NCBI GenBank assembly: GCA_003586115.2
Contig: QVOM02000126.1
Span: 59,090,456 to 59,154,455 of the forward strand
Length of the DNA: 64,000 nucleotides
Direction of reading: 5' to 3'
DNA from: Salvator merianae
Lineage: Eukaryota; Chordata; Lepidosauria; Squamata; Teiidae
Shown here: positions 35,404 through 47,676 of the stretch, piece after piece
Layout of the letters: the number at the start of each line of letters is the position of its first letter
How positions within the stretch are numbered: position 1 is the stretch's first letter
Made by a program: the position numbers and the translations under genes
The notes under the pieces: generated by a model
Told to the model about the DNA's origin: nothing
The model's input: only the letters and a program-made list of their open reading frames with translations
The model's database searches: none

Positions 35404-36287
35404 GGGCCTGTTCTCACTTGTAACTAGCAAGAATCAAGGATGCTTGCTAGACAAGTGTGTTCGCACCAAAGGATGGCCGTAATGATCAGCAGTGGACTTC
35501 ATCCGCTGCCGATCGTTACTAGCGCCCGGACAAGAAAAAAGGTGTCCGAAGTGTTCGTTCGCACTTTCTTCCTTGTCCACGGCGGCAGCCATCTTCTGGG
35601 TGATCAGCCTGCCTATCATGCATGTGTGATCATGTGATCACGCAATGCATGATGGGCAATGGGGCCTACCGCTTCGCACGAGCCCAAATAGGCCCGCACA
35701 AGGTCCCAATCGAGCCCACGCCACCGTGATCGGGCCACGGACGCTGGACGAGGCCGCGCTGCGCCCCGTCTGGCATGAACGGCGGTCGCCACGGCAGCGG
35801 CCTACAAAGCTTCAGACCACTGCCATGGTGACCAGGAGGCCTGTGTGGTGCATATGGTGATGACATCATCTGCGCGGGCCTCCCAGTCGCCATGGCAGCA
35901 GCCTGACGCATTGTAGGCCACTGCTGTGGCAACTGCCGTTCGCACCCACGATCGGGCACCAGAACGCCGGACGGGGCGCAGCATGGCCTCGTCCAGCATT
36001 CCTGGCCTGATCGCGGCCGCGTGGGCTCGATTGGGGCCTCATGCGGGCCCATTCAGGCCCGCGTAAAGGGGTAGGCCCCATTGCTCACCGTGCATGCATG
36101 TGCACGCATGTGGAGCTGCTGCGATCGCCATGGCAGCAGCCAGACACTTGCTGGCCACTGTCATGGCAAGGCATCAGGGATGGATAATGGCGTTCGCACT
36201 GGCGAATGCCATTATCCAGCTTTGGGTCTGTTCCACACTAGAATGGGCTAATTAGCCCATTCTAGTGTGGAAAGTGTGAACAGGCCC
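35404..36287. mobile_element. Long-inverted-repeat member of the GGGCCTGTTCGC family
   Basis: It begins GGGCCTGTTCTCACTTG and ends AAGTGTGAACAGGCCC. The body is a large palindrome centred near 35872: CAATGGGGCCTACC...CAATCGAGCCCACG (35656-35722) returns reverse-complemented at 36010-36085, and the block GCTGGACGAGGCC...CTGCGCCCCGTC (35739-35780) returns at 35972-36002. Arms exceed 200 bases. Flanking triplets are AGG and AGT, an imperfect duplication. Overlapping frames of 128 and 71 codons on opposite strands are mirror images and not genes. Confidence 0.8.
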
Positions 36288-36459
36288 AGTGAGTGGCCCC
36301 CCAATTCCTTCTGGGCATTCTCAAGCAAAATATAAAGGCAAAACCTTTATATTGCTCTTGACTAAACACCTTTAGAGGCATCCTGTCTGTCTCTCCACCC
36401 TGGAGGCTATACCTAGGTATCCATTCTAGTAACCATTGAAACATCTGTTCTCCCTGAAT

Positions 36460-37061
36460 GGGCCTGTTCGCACTTACAATGGAATAATAGTATAACTAGC
36501 ACGGTTCGGGCCAGTAGGGTTCGGGTACAGAGAGAGGTTGTCGCACCTGTCAGTGCTGGAACACTCCGCAAGCCGACCAGCGCTGGACGCAGTGCAAATG
36601 GGAGCATACTAGTTCAGTAGCTGTGTCTGAACTTAGAGGGTCTGTGTTTGAACCCAGAGGATCTGTGTTCGAACCCAGAGGGTCTGTGTTTGAACCTAGA
36701 CGGTCTGTGTTTGAACCTCGAGGGTCTGTGTTCGAACCTGTGTCTGAAAAGGCCACCAGGGTCCGGACCCCAAGGTCTGAACCAGGGTGCAAACTGGCAG
36801 ACTGCGCCTGCGCGGCCCCACCAGCCCCGCCCCACCGCCATTTTGAACCTGGAAATGGTGTGAACGCACCTTTCCTGATCCTCATCTGATCGTCCAGGTC
36901 AGGTTGGAGACTACAAATTAGTTGACCACAGCTGGTTGGATTCAGGTAAGCATCAGGTGGGCTTTGGTAGATTTCGGGTCAGCTGGGGCTGTTCGCAAGT
37001 GCAGATCCTGCATTCTAGCATGCGTCCTGAAACATACCACTTGCTAAGTGCGAACAGGCCC
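36460..37061. mobile_element. GGGCCTGTTCGC-family element with exact AAT duplication
   Basis: Starts GGGCCTGTTCGCACTTA, ends TAAGTGCGAACAGGCCC, flanked by AAT at 36457-36459 and 37062-37064. It is the same subfamily as 40054-40695 but in the opposite orientation. It carries tandem units of about 21 bases (36630-36745) and a CpG-rich core (36800-36845) with GCGCCTGCGCG and CCCCGCCCC. No transposase is present. Confidence 0.88.
36630..36745. repeat. Minisatellite of about 21-bp units inside the transposon
   Basis: GGTCTGTGTTCGAACCCAGA-type units are repeated about six times with slight changes. Related units appear in the sister copy at about 40379-40532, where they number about seven and run in the opposite orientation. 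Confidence 0.85.
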
Positions 37062-37105
37062 AATATGTCTAACCTTTTCTTAAAGCTATCCAGACTGGTT
37101 GCTGT

Positions 37106-37990
37106 GTAGAGACACTGCAGCTTGTGTAAGTGACCTACCTACCTTGTCCTTGGCCTAGAAGTATTTTGTGCCTTCTGAAGCCACTTCCAGTTTCAAAGAG
37201 AATGAGGTGATGACATGCAGTGTAGAGATACTCCATATTTGCCTCTGGAGCAGAAGGAAGTCCTCCTGCCAATAAGGTGCTGTAATTGCCTGTCATGGGG
37301 ATGCAGCAATAGTTTACAGTGTAAGACCTGACAGTAGATGATATAGAACAGTCACTTTAATAAGAATATGATGGTTCACTTCCATCCTGCAGGAATAAAG
37401 ACCTCTGGTCACATCCATCTGCACTACAATGAAACTGTAGCCTTCTGCATCATTATCACTTCAAGGTTTCTGCATCTGCAAAGCTTACTGGGCTGCATGA
37501 AAAATCCAGCTTTGTGGAGGGGTGTTTGCAGAGAAAACAATGGCATTAAGTTTCCAAGTCCAACAATCATTCATAAATCCATATGCCAGCAAATGACATT
37601 GCAATTCATCAAAGCAAGGGCAACTAGAAGATAACAGACGCCACATGTTCTGTTTCAGTAGCTTCACTACCTAAGCGTAAAGATATCTCCCTAGTATTCC
37701 AATATGAATTTCCAATAGTCGCACATGTGTATATAATATTGATGTATCAGCTCTGTATAAGGTCTGGTAATTTCAAGAAACCATCGGCTGAAGAATATTA
37801 AAATTGTTGTGGAGAACATGCTGTTGCTTCTGAGACAAAATTGTTTGTTACTGCAACAAAGGCAAGTCTTTTATTATTTTGGGGAGGGCTGTGGCTTCAC
37901 AGGCAATGGTTAAAAACAAAAGGTACTTCTTGGTTACTACAATTATATCTCTACTGATATTTGTTTAAACGTAAATGAAAATAATGAGAC
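37106..37990. other. Intergenic DNA, no gene seen
   Basis: The first part may be more decayed LINE. The 88- and 60-codon frames at 37368-37667 overlap on opposite strands without recognisable domains. Confidence 0.45.
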
Positions 37991-38399
37991 CATGGGCCTG
38001 TTTGCACTTAGTGAGTGGAACGTTCCAGGTTACTTGCTGGAATGGAGCATTTGCACCTGCGAACAGCTCCAGCTGACTGGAAACTCACCGAAGCCCTCCT
38101 GATGCTCACCCTGAAGCCTACCAGCTGTGATCAAGAAAATTATAGTCTCTAAGCTGACTAGTGCGATCAGATGAGGATCACTTCCTGGTTTGGAATGGCA
38201 ACAGGGTGGGGACTGTGTGGCCGCACAAGTGCTGTCCGATGATTTGAACCCAGCTCTCACTCAGTTTGAACTTTGGGGTCCAGGCCCTGGTGGCTGTTCC
38301 GGACACAGCTACCAAACTAGTACGCTCCCATTCACACTTCTTCCCCAGCTGGTTGGCTTGAGGAGTGTTCCAGCACTGATGAGTGCAAACACTCCTTAC

Positions 38400-39276
<877 letters not shown>

Positions 39277-39357
39277 CTCCTTACCATACCAGATCCTGAC
39301 CACCCCAAACATTGCTAGTTAGAACGTTCTACTGTGCTAAGTGTGAACAGGCCCCAT

Positions 39358-40050
39358 GTTTGAACTGAACCTACAGGTGTATTTGGAAACAAAAAATTAA
39401 GGTAGATACAATTTACAGTTAGTAAACTAAAATTCTGGGTCAAAAAGAGGTGGTTAGAAAACCTTGAGTTTTACCTCACAGTTTCCCTCATTCTCCTCTG
39501 AAAATCATACAGTCCCTTCAATGAATTTTGAATTGGAACTGCTAAAAAAGACATCAATGGGAAGACTTATTTTAAAATCAAACCATTGTTAGGCCAGGAG
39601 ACTATTTTCAGATTTAATATATTTTTTTTCTGAAACTCCAGAAATTTCTTCTTGCCCCAAGGCACAGTGCCGTTGGGAATGAGCGAAGTCTAAGAGATGT
39701 GAACATTCTCAAAGGGCATTTGTAGCAATGCTCGTACAGCGCTGTTGTAGCACCAAGAATGTGCCAATGCTGTGGAGGATCTGCATCTCCCTCTACAACT
39801 ATGTTAAGTGGGTATACTGGAAGTGTGTGGAATCTGCATGACACACAGTTAGCCAGCATGCATCCCATCCTATGTGCTCCTTAGAGCATTATAAAGGCTT
39901 AAATTGTGATTTTCTGGTGCCACCACTTTTGTTTTATTTCTACTTTTATTTGGCCCTATACTCAAAGATCTAAGGCCAGGTTACAACAACAAACAATAAA
40001 AAAAAATTAAAAGCCCATTAAAATCAGCAACAACTTGTTGCAATAACCAC
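39358..40050. other. Intergenic DNA with a dispersed-repeat tail at about 39930-40015
   Basis: TTATTTCTACTTTTATTTGGCCC...GGCCAGGTTACAACAACAAACAATAAAA is a minus-strand copy of a common squamate repeat end, also seen at 49436-49550. No gene. Confidence 0.45.
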
Positions 40051-40053
40051 TTA

Positions 40054-40695
40054 GGGCCTGTTCGCACTTAGCGAGTGGTACATTTCAGGACGCATGCTGG
40101 AACGCAGGATCCACACTTGCAAACAGCCCCAGCTGACCCAAAATCTACCAAAGCCCACCTGGTACTTACCTGAATCCAACCAGCTGTGGTCAACTAATTT
40201 GTAGTCTCCAACCCTACCTGCGTGATCAGATGAGGATCAGGAAAGGTGCGTTCTCACCATTTCCGGGTTCAAAATGGCAGTGGGGCGGGGCTGGCGGGGC
40301 TGCGCAGGCACAGTTTGCCAGTTTGCACCCTGGTTTGGACCTTGGGGTCTGGACCCTGGTGGCCTTTTCGGACACAGGTTCAAACACAGACCTTCTAGGT
40401 TCGAACACAGACCCTCTGGGTTCGAACACAGACCCTCCGGGTTCAAACACAGACCTCTGGGTTCAAACACAGACCTCTGGGTTCAAACACAGACCCTCTG
40501 GGTTCAAACACAGGCCCTCTGGGTTCAAACACAGCTACTGAACTAGTGCGCTGCCATTTGCACTGCATCCAGCGCTGGTTGGCCTGCAGAGTGTTTCAGC
40601 ACTGACAGGTGCAAGGACCTCTCTCCGTACCTGAACCCTACTGGCCCGAACCGTGCTAGTTATACAATTATACTGTTGTAAGTGTGAACAGGCCC
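40054..40695. mobile_element. GGGCCTGTTCGC-family element with exact TTA duplication
   Basis: Starts GGGCCTGTTCGCACTTAG and ends TAAGTGTGAACAGGCCC. TTA lies at 40051-40053 and 40696-40698. The body is the reverse complement of 36460-37061, including the 21-bp tandem units (about 40379-40532) and the core ATGGCAGTGGGGCGGGGCTGG followed by TGCGCAGGCAC (40273-40312). TTA duplications and a GGG start suit the PIF/Harbinger superfamily. Non-coding. Confidence 0.9.
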
Positions 40696-40698
40696 TTA

Positions 40699-41640
40699 GT
40701 CTATATTGTTTGAAGGAGCTTACTCGACCCTGTTTCTTCAGACACTTCTGGGGCCATTTCCTGTGTTTGAAGAAATTGTCCTGGCCAAAAATGTCACAGC
40801 CAGGACAGTGGCAAGTGTGTGAACAACATACTTGCCACTTCAACAAAAGCACTATGTTTGGAAAAGAAGAATGGAGCTTTCATGGTTGGCTTTCATCTCA
40901 CATGTCACAGTTTCCATAGTTCTGCTTTGAAACTAAGCTTTCAGATATGGCTACGATATCCATCTTCAGAGGTTATGACTATTAGAAGAGTCAAATGCAA
41001 CTGATGATTGTCACTTTCTCAGTGTTCTGTTTGGCAGTGCTCCCCAATCTATCTTCTGCTGGATATTGCCATTCCAAATATCCAAGGTTGGAAATGACTG
41101 GTGTAGAGGAGTGCTTTCTTATCAGGTACATCAGTGAGAATGAACTGAAAGCTGCATTTTGAAAATGCTTGCGGTGTAATGGGAACAGATTGTTTCCTCT
41201 TTCAATCTTTCCCCTGTTTTTAATTTGTTGTTCTGATGGAGCTCTGGAGAGAATTTATTGACTCGTGTGCGGCTGAACAGCTTTATCCTGATGAATATAA
41301 GACAAATGCTTTACTTCTTGCCTTGTGCTAGTGAGAGACTAGTTTCAAAGTATCTGTCGGTTAAGACTATCATTGTCCCCAGGGGATATAATCAAAATAT
41401 ATTTGTGAAGTGGGAGTCAAGGACAAATAATACACAAGCTTGGGAAATGGGAGAGAGAATATAGCATTCTCAGTGCTGTACACTCCCAGGGGTGTACAGG
41501 ATGAATAAACATGGTACTTACCGCTCAGAAAACCGTAAGAGACGCTCTTTGGTAAAATGGTTGATTTGTCACTGTCAGCAAAATGTCTAGGACTAAAATC
41601 TGTCCCTTCCCTTTTTTTCATTCTAGCAGAAGAAATTAAA
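40699..41640. other. Intergenic DNA, no gene seen
   Basis: A segment at about 40850-40985 (GGAGCTTTCATGGTTGGC...GCTACGATATCCATCTTCAGAGG) recurs in variant form at 50505-50635, so it is an unnamed dispersed repeat. No gene. Confidence 0.45.
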
Positions 41641-42016
41641 TAATCAGAAAAAGAGAAATGCAGAGGAAATTGGTACACCGGTGGGATGCTACACCAACTC
41701 AGATAACCCACTTCATTAAAGAGGTTCCATATAACTGTTGGCACTGCTCAAATCAGAAGGGGACTTCCTTTCATTTAAGTTGGTCCTGTGACTCTGTAGC
41801 TACCTTCTGGACAGAGAAACATTGAGAAATTCAAGATATAATTAATGAGCCTATTGCTTTCTCTCCTGCTCTCTGTCTATTACATATTTATGAAGGACCC
41901 AATTCTTCTATCAAATCTAAATCACTACTTAATTATCTCCTATTAGCAGCCAAGATGCAGATCACACAACACTGGAAGTTTCATGAAACATTAACTCTAC
42001 AGGATTGGTATAACTG
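41641..42016 (+). mobile_element. L1 ORF2 C-terminal fragment, plus strand
   Basis: Conceptual reading gives LVHRWDATPTQITHFI, then CWHCSNQKGTSFHLSWSC and a following FW. This matches the conserved C-terminal Cys-His region of L1 ORF2 (WYxTP...CWKC...GTxxHMWWxC). It has no start, several interruptions and no functional potential. The opposite-strand frame of 124 codons at 41370-41744 is a shadow. Confidence 0.7.
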
Positions 42017-42047
42017 ATTATGAGGGACTGTTTCAACTGAAGGTATT

Positions 42048-43845
42048 TCATAAGAACATAAGAGAAGCCTTGCTGGATCAGGTCATGGCCCATCTAGTCC
42101 AGCATCCTGTTTCACACAGTTGCCTACCAATTGCTTCTGGGCATTCCCAAGCAGAACGAAAAGGCAAAGCCTTCACCTGCTTTTGACTCCCTGCAAATTG
42201 GTTTTGCAGGCATTCTTCCTGTCATTCCAACCTAGGCATCCATTGTAGTGGCTATTGATAAACCTGACTTCCATGAATCTGTTCAATTGCTTCATAAAGC
42301 TATCGAGGCTGATTGTTGTCCCCACCTCTTCTGGTAATAAATTCCATAGACCAATTACTCACTGGGTGAAAAAATACTTCCCCTTGTCAGTCCTAACTCT
42401 CCTACCCATCAGCTTGATAGAGTGCCCCCTGGTCCTAGTGTTATCCACCTTTTCCGTATTGTGCATGATTTTATATTCTTCAATCAGGTCTCCTCTTAAA
42501 TGCTGTCTTTCAAGTCTGAAGAGACCAAGACATTGCAGCCTGATTTTATAAGGAAGGTGTTCCAGACTGTTGATTATTCTGGTTGTCCTTTTCTGCACCT
42601 TTTCCAGTTCTACAATATCCTTTCTGAGGTGAGGTATCCAGAATTGTACACAATATTCAAAGTGTGGTCTCACCATAGATTTATAAAGAGGCACAACAAC
42701 ACTTGCCGACTTGTTTTCTATTCCCTTCCTAATTACCCTTAACGTATTTGCTTTTTTCACTGATAACTACACACTGGGTTGACACCTTCATTGAGCTATC
42801 TACCAGAACTCCAAGATCCTTTTCCTGGTCTATCACAGAAAGCTTGGGGCCCCTCACTTTATAGGCATAACTGGGGTTCTTTGCCCTAATGTGCATCACT
42901 TTGCACTTGCTAAGATTGAAGATCATTTGCCACTTAGTTGCCTACTCACCCAATATCAAGAGATCCCTCTGGAGCTCTTTACAATCACTTTCAGTTTTTA
43001 CTACCTGAACAATTTACTGTCATCAACAAACTTTGCCAACTCACTACTTACCCCTACTTCTAGATCATTTATAAATAAATTAAAAAGCAGGGGTCTGAGT
43101 ACTGAACCTTGCGAGACCCCACTTTTCACTTCTTTCCACTCTAAGAACTGACCATTCACTCCTACTCTCTCTTTTCTGTCCTTTAGCCAGCTACCAATCC
43201 AGGACAGGATCTGTCCTCTTATTACGTGACTGCTGAGTTTATTCAGGAACCTTTGATGAGGGATCTTATCAAAAGCCTTCTGGAAGTCCAGACAGATAAT
43301 GTGAACTAGGTCACCTTTATCCATGTGTATATTAACATCCTCAAAGAATTTTGACAGAGAATTTTGTAAGGCATGATTTACCTTTGCAGAAGCCATGCTG
43401 ATTTTCTTTCAGCAATGCTTAGTCCTCTAGTAATTTTATGCTTAATTATGGTTTCCATCACTTTACCTGGAACTGATGTTAAGCTGACTGGTCTGTAATT
43501 TCCTGGATCATCCTTGGATCCATTTTTGAAGATCAGTGTTACATTTGCTACTCTCCAGTCTTCAGCACGGAGCCTGATTTTAGGGAAAGATGATATATTT
43601 TGGCTAGAAGCTAAGCAATTTCACATCTGAGTTCTTTAAGAACTCTTGGATGAATACCATCTGATCCTGGTAACTTGTTAGAATTTAGTTTATTAAGACA
43701 TACAAGGACCTCCTCCCTGGTTACCTCTGTCCAGTTTAATTCTTCCGACTCCGTACCTGAAAAGATTGACTCAGCTGCCAGCGTATGCCCTCTTTCCTCA
43801 GTGAAAATGGAGGGAAAGAATTTATTTAGCCTTCCTCTGCAGGTG
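42048..43845 (-). mobile_element. CR1/L2-like LINE, 5'-truncated, degraded reverse transcriptase
   Basis: Read on the minus strand it encodes, in several frames, the end of a non-LTR reverse transcriptase. From 5' to 3': LNKFFPSIFTEE...NSNKLPGSDGIHPRVLKEL (43889-43611), then KGDLVHIICLDFQKAFDKIPHQ...VSQGSVLRPLLFNLFINDL...KFVDDSKLF (43396-43001; the usual FADD is FVDD), CKVMHIRAKN...LGVLVDSSMK (42926-42729) and LYKSMVRPHFEYCVQFW...KRTTRII (42760-42359). The 3' untranslated end follows down to 42048 with a TATGTTCTTATG-type tail. Frameshifts and stops make it inactive. CR1, L2 and L3 clades cannot be separated by eye. Confidence 0.9.
43001..43396 (-). pseudogene. Reverse transcriptase core fragment of the CR1/L2-like LINE
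   Basis: 131 codons containing the palm motifs DFQKAFDKIPH and KFVDDSKLF, with VSQGSVLRPLLFNLFINDL between them. In active elements the second catalytic motif is usually FADD, here FVDD. Neighbouring segments are in other frames, so the frame is broken on both sides. It would act as an RNA-directed DNA polymerase in target-primed insertion if intact. Confidence 0.85.
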
Positions 43846-45135
43846 AGAAGGATGCAAGGATTACCTTGTAAGCAACAATACTTAGCCAAACAGAAACCAT
43901 TGCTGTGTAGAACTAATCAGAGAATTGATATGAAAATTTCCTCTTATCATCCACTATCTGACTGGGTTAAGTCATAAAATTATGTGAAATAAACTGTGCT
44001 GTGTCACCAAATTGATGCTCAAACATTTTTTTTTTTCAATTGTATTTATTGTATAGTTCATAAACAAATCTGAACTGGAGGAATAACTGCTCTGCTTACT
44101 GTTATTGTTGTTTTGATAAGTTTATAGCTAGAAATATGAGTATGACGCATGTTTAATTTTCAAAATTGTACAGTGTTTTTTATGTTCTATTTTCACAATA
44201 AAAAAATCAATGGAAAAACAAACAAAAACCTCTAGAATTATGTACAAAAAGGTGCATCATCCCTGGATTTTGCACACATTTTTCTGTGCTTCAGATGACA
44301 AATACAAGAATATTGGGTTTATGTTTCCTAACAGAAGCCTCATGTATCAACTAACCAAGACAAAACAAACTTTTACTGTAAAAAAAGAAAAAGAGAATGA
44401 CTGTCGAAAAGTGCTTGCTCACCTCTATGGGTCAGAAATTGGAACATTTCATTGCCATAAATTTCTCCTACTGAATGCTAATGAGCCATAAAATAACACT
44501 GCTGAGTTTGAAGAATTGTCCCAAAGGACAGGTCTGAAACATGGCTGCAAGATTATTGTGGCTGTTGGCTGGTTTTAAATGACTAAAGAAAGATATCAGT
44601 GGATAGAAGAAAATTAATGAAAGGGGCAAAATAGAAAAATTCAAAAGTAGATAAAAAGCCAGATCTCTGAATAAAAAAATTGGATCCTCTTCATTTCAAA
44701 TGATTCTTTTTATGTGATTGTCTGAATGGAGCATGTAGTTGAACTGAAAAAACCCCCACAGATCAACCACTTTTAATGTAGCCACAATTCAAAAAAGTCA
44801 TTTGGACTGTCATACATCCCTATGAGTTTAATATGAGATGATTCCTAAATGATACATTCCTTTTTGGTCACATAAATACCATCCCTGGTCACATAAATAC
44901 CATCAGGCAAAAATGTAAAAAGTATGGGAACCACATTAATCCATATAGGTTTTATGAGGAATCCTCTCAAAATCAGTGCCAATTTAAAAGTTATCTGTGT
45001 TGGTACAAACTTTGAAAAAGGAAAACCTACCATAAAATATACATTTATGGTTGAAGAGAGAATCATAGAAATGATGGATTAACTACTTGTTCTTTGTTTC
45101 CATGAGTGTATTCTTAGATCTGCTAGAGAAATCTT
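43846..45135. other. Intergenic DNA with an unidentified coding-like relic
   Basis: After a poly-T at about 44026-44037, a plus-strand reading from 44210 runs about 120 codons with one internal stop at 44489 (KTKQTFTVKKEKEN...LAHLYGSEIGTFHCHKF, then TAEFEELSQRTGLKHGCKIIV). A second open segment at about 44905-45075 reads GTTLIHIGFMRNPLKISANL. I do not recognise a family. A direct repeat of GGTCACATAAATACCATC lies at 44866-44904. Confidence 0.3.
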
Positions 45136-45205
45136 ATAAGAACATAGTAGGAGTCCTGCTGGATTGGGCCACAGCCCATCTAGTTCAGCCTCTTGTCTCA
45201 CATAT

Positions 45206-45941
45206 GGGCCTGTTCGCACTACTGCGGTAGACCGTTCGCTGGAATGGAGCTTTCGCACTGCTGCGGGTGCACACCTCCCCTGAACTGAACTAAGCTTCTC
45301 CTGATATGTACCTGATGCTGGGGAAGGCAAGACAAGTAATTATTTGTCTTCATTCCGACCTGCACGATCGAGCAAAGATCAGGGAAGGTCCTTTTGCACT
45401 CCCTTCCTGGCTCGAAATGGTGGCGGGGAGGGGCTGGCACGGCTGCGCAGGCGCAGTCCGCTGCTTCGCAACCCGGTCTGCTGCTTCGCAACCTGGTTTA
45501 CCCTTTGGGCTTCGCAGCCTGGCTGCCGTTGTGAAGCCAGCTCCAAAAGGAGCCCCTCTAGCTTTGAAGCAGTACTCTATGGTTCGGATTGCTAGACCTA
45601 TCTAGGCATCTGTGCCTCTATGGTTCGTGACCTCATTTCCTGACTGGGGGATTCCCATCCGCACCGCTCCCTCTGCTGATCAACTTGGAGTCCACTTCTC
45701 TGGCTGTAAGTGCATATGGCACCCAGCAGACTGCAACCTCTCCGGTCTGAAGCCTAACTATGGGCCTTTCCGCACTTTCTACCTTAGAATGGGATTATTA
45801 TAGTCCAGCTGCTCCTGGTACAGCTGTGAAGCACTCCACAGCTATACCAGGAGCAGCTGGACTATAATTATACCATTCTAAGGTAGAAAGTGTAGAAAGG
45901 CCCAATGAGACCATTCTACGGAGGTAAGTGCGAACAGGCCC
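45206..45941. mobile_element. GGGCCTGTTCGC-family element, GC-rich subfamily, with nested palindrome
   Basis: Starts GGGCCTGTTCGCACTACTGC, ends AAGTGCGAACAGGCCC. ATA lies at 45202-45204 and 45942-45944, with one unmatched T beside the left copy. The interior matches 48875-49431 and 9044-9682. The CpG-rich core is at about 45414-45460: AAATGGTGGCGGGGAGGGG, then TGCGCAGGCGCAG, which resembles an NRF1 site. Its right part is interrupted by the palindrome at 45762-45903. Confidence 0.85.
45762..45903. mobile_element. 142-bp near-perfect palindromic MITE
   Basis: Starts GGGCCTTTCCGCACTTTC and ends GAAAGTGTAGAAAGGCCC. The two halves are almost complete inverted copies about a centre near 45830 (AGCTGTGAAGCACTCCACAGCT). 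Flanking triplets are TAT and AAT. Comparison with 49385-49415 shows it sits within the outer transposon, whose sequence resumes after it. Confidence 0.85.
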
Positions 45942-46110
45942 ATAGAGGCCCACCAGTTGCTTCTGGGCATTTTCAAGCAGAAGACAAAGGCAAAACCTTC
46001 ACTTGCTCTCAACTCCCTGCAAATGGCCTCTAAGAATATAGGCAAAGCCCTCCTGGGTCAGGCCACAGTCCATCTATTCCATCATATTGTCTAGCACAGT
46101 GACCTACCTT

Positions 46111-47184
46111 GCTCCATTTCAGTCACTTTGTTTTCTAGAAGACTTCAGATAGGATTTTTCATGTACTCTGAAGTTTTTTGGGTTTTTTTTGGAAGACATA
46201 TGTTTTCACTCTACAAACAGCCAGTAGAATAGAGTGGACCAATACTATCACCGAGAATTTGTCACCCCTAATCCTTCTAATCAGTGTTTCACTTTCTTTA
46301 AGCAGCCATTTACTAAGCAGACTCCTGCTTAGTCCTTACCTATTTTTTAACTCCTCATCAATATAAGATATGGAAGCTACCCAGCACTTAGTCGAGCATC
46401 TGACATTCAAAGCAGTTTGAGTGTGCTCACTCTTCATTTACTGCAGCTAGGAAAATACTTTTCTGTAACTTCAGGTCCAGGCAGGTCAGTGATAAATATA
46501 GTGTTGTATTTAGGCAATAAATTATTTACAACGCTTAATGTATGTTAAAAGAAAAATGTTTGGACCTCAGATGAGTGTCCTAATTAACTGATTAGAAGTG
46601 CCAGAAAAGGCTCTTCACTTCTGAGTTCATTAGCAAAAAGAGACACACTGGGGTTGCTTGCCACTTAATTTTTTTCCTTTCCAGACTTTGAGAATAGCAT
46701 CCATGTAAGGAGGATAATCAGGCGGCCTTTGCTCTATTGTATTCTCAGTTTTAATAAGTGTCCCTGGGAATTCTGGCTGGGAACTAAGATTTGATCTATA
46801 ACAAAAGTGACAGCTGCAAACAAGGTTCTTGGTGCTCTTTGCTATGAACAAGAAGACGGTTCCTTCATTTATTAAGTCTTCCAAAGGCACTTCATTGCAT
46901 AAGATCTTGCCAGAATATTCTGTCTCAAATTCACAGCTGAACCCACAGTCTTATTTTAGATGCACAAATTCTATTTTAAAAAATGGCCCTAGTATAAGCA
47001 CATATAACAGAGTCCAATTTTATTGGGGGGAGAGGTTATTAAACAATTCACGACTACCACCATGTGACAGGTGAATCTCAAAGAGTTTGCGGTGTGACCT
47101 TAACAGCCCAGGAACCATCCATTTCTATTTATTATTACTAAAGACAAATGTCTTGTGGTTTCATCGATGGAAGAAGTGGTAGTA
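46111..47184. other. Intergenic DNA, no gene seen
   Basis: Short frames only, with two of 86 and 81 codons overlapping on opposite strands near 46630-47074. No recognisable protein or repeat. Confidence 0.45.
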
Positions 47185-47676
47185 GGCCCTTTCCGTATGG
47201 GATATTGTCTGTGCTAGGAAAGGGTCTAGGAGCCTCTGTTGTGCATGCTGGTGTGAGATAAGTGAACTCCTGCCCCTTCCTAGTATGTTCCATCCACACA
47301 AGATGGAGCATAAACCAGATTAGGGTGCCTAAAATGGTGCTCTTGCCTAGTTTACTGGTACATTTTGATTTTGAGTCTACCAGAATGCTAGGACCCTGGG
47401 CTGGAACAGTGGGCTACATGTAGAAGGCACATGCTATCCTATTCCATTATGGGGGGGGGCATTTTGGTGTTGCAACAGGATTCCTGGTCTTCAGAAGCTC
47501 CAACATCAGCTCTGAAGCTGGTGCAACCCTTGGAGCTAGTGGCTGGGTTTGTTGTAGGATGGATGTCTCGATGTGCATGGCCCTGTCCTACTCCAATGGC
47601 AACTCATCCCAGCCTGGAACAGGTTGTGTATCTCGGGTCAGGGTATCCTGCCCTGGCCCAGGATACCAACATTTAG
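47185..47676. repeat. Non-autonomous DNA-transposon-like repeat, GGCCCTTTCC end
   Basis: The left end GGCCCTTTCCGTATGGGATA matches the 32740 element's end in reverse complement. The interior has TGTTCCATCCACACAAGATGG and TTTACTGGTACATTTTGA blocks shared with other copies. The right end is uncertain, near GTGTGAATAGAGCTT. Confidence 0.45.

Larger units (their letters stand above)
35331..37105 (-). mobile_element. CR1/L2-like LINE 3' end, split by two DNA transposons
   Basis: Three pieces join into the same text as the intact tail at 42050-42330: 35331-35403 (ATAAGAACATAAGAGGAGCC...TCTTACAC), 36288-36459 (GGCCCCCCAATTCCTTCTGGGC...CCATTGAAAC) and 37062-37105 (TTTTCTTAAAGCTATCCAGAC). The interruptions are the elements at 35404-36287 and 36460-37061. 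This LINE copy is therefore older than both. Confidence 0.85.
45136..46035 (-). mobile_element. CR1/L2-like LINE 3' end, split by a DNA transposon
   Basis: 45136-45205 (TAAGAACATAGTAGGAGTCC...GTCTCACATA) and 45942-46035 (GAGGCCCACCAGTTGCTTCTGGGC) together match the tail at 42050-42200. The element at 45206-45941 interrupts it. A further short copy of the same tail start lies at about 46036-46110 (GCCCTCCTGGGTCAGGCC). Confidence 0.8.

Noticed and set aside
35645..36081. Overlapping frames of up to 128 codons on both strands
   Set aside because: Mirror images generated by the long palindrome; no domain.
36630..36745. CRISPR-like direct repeats
   Set aside because: A head-to-tail 21-bp minisatellite with no spacers, inside a eukaryotic transposon.
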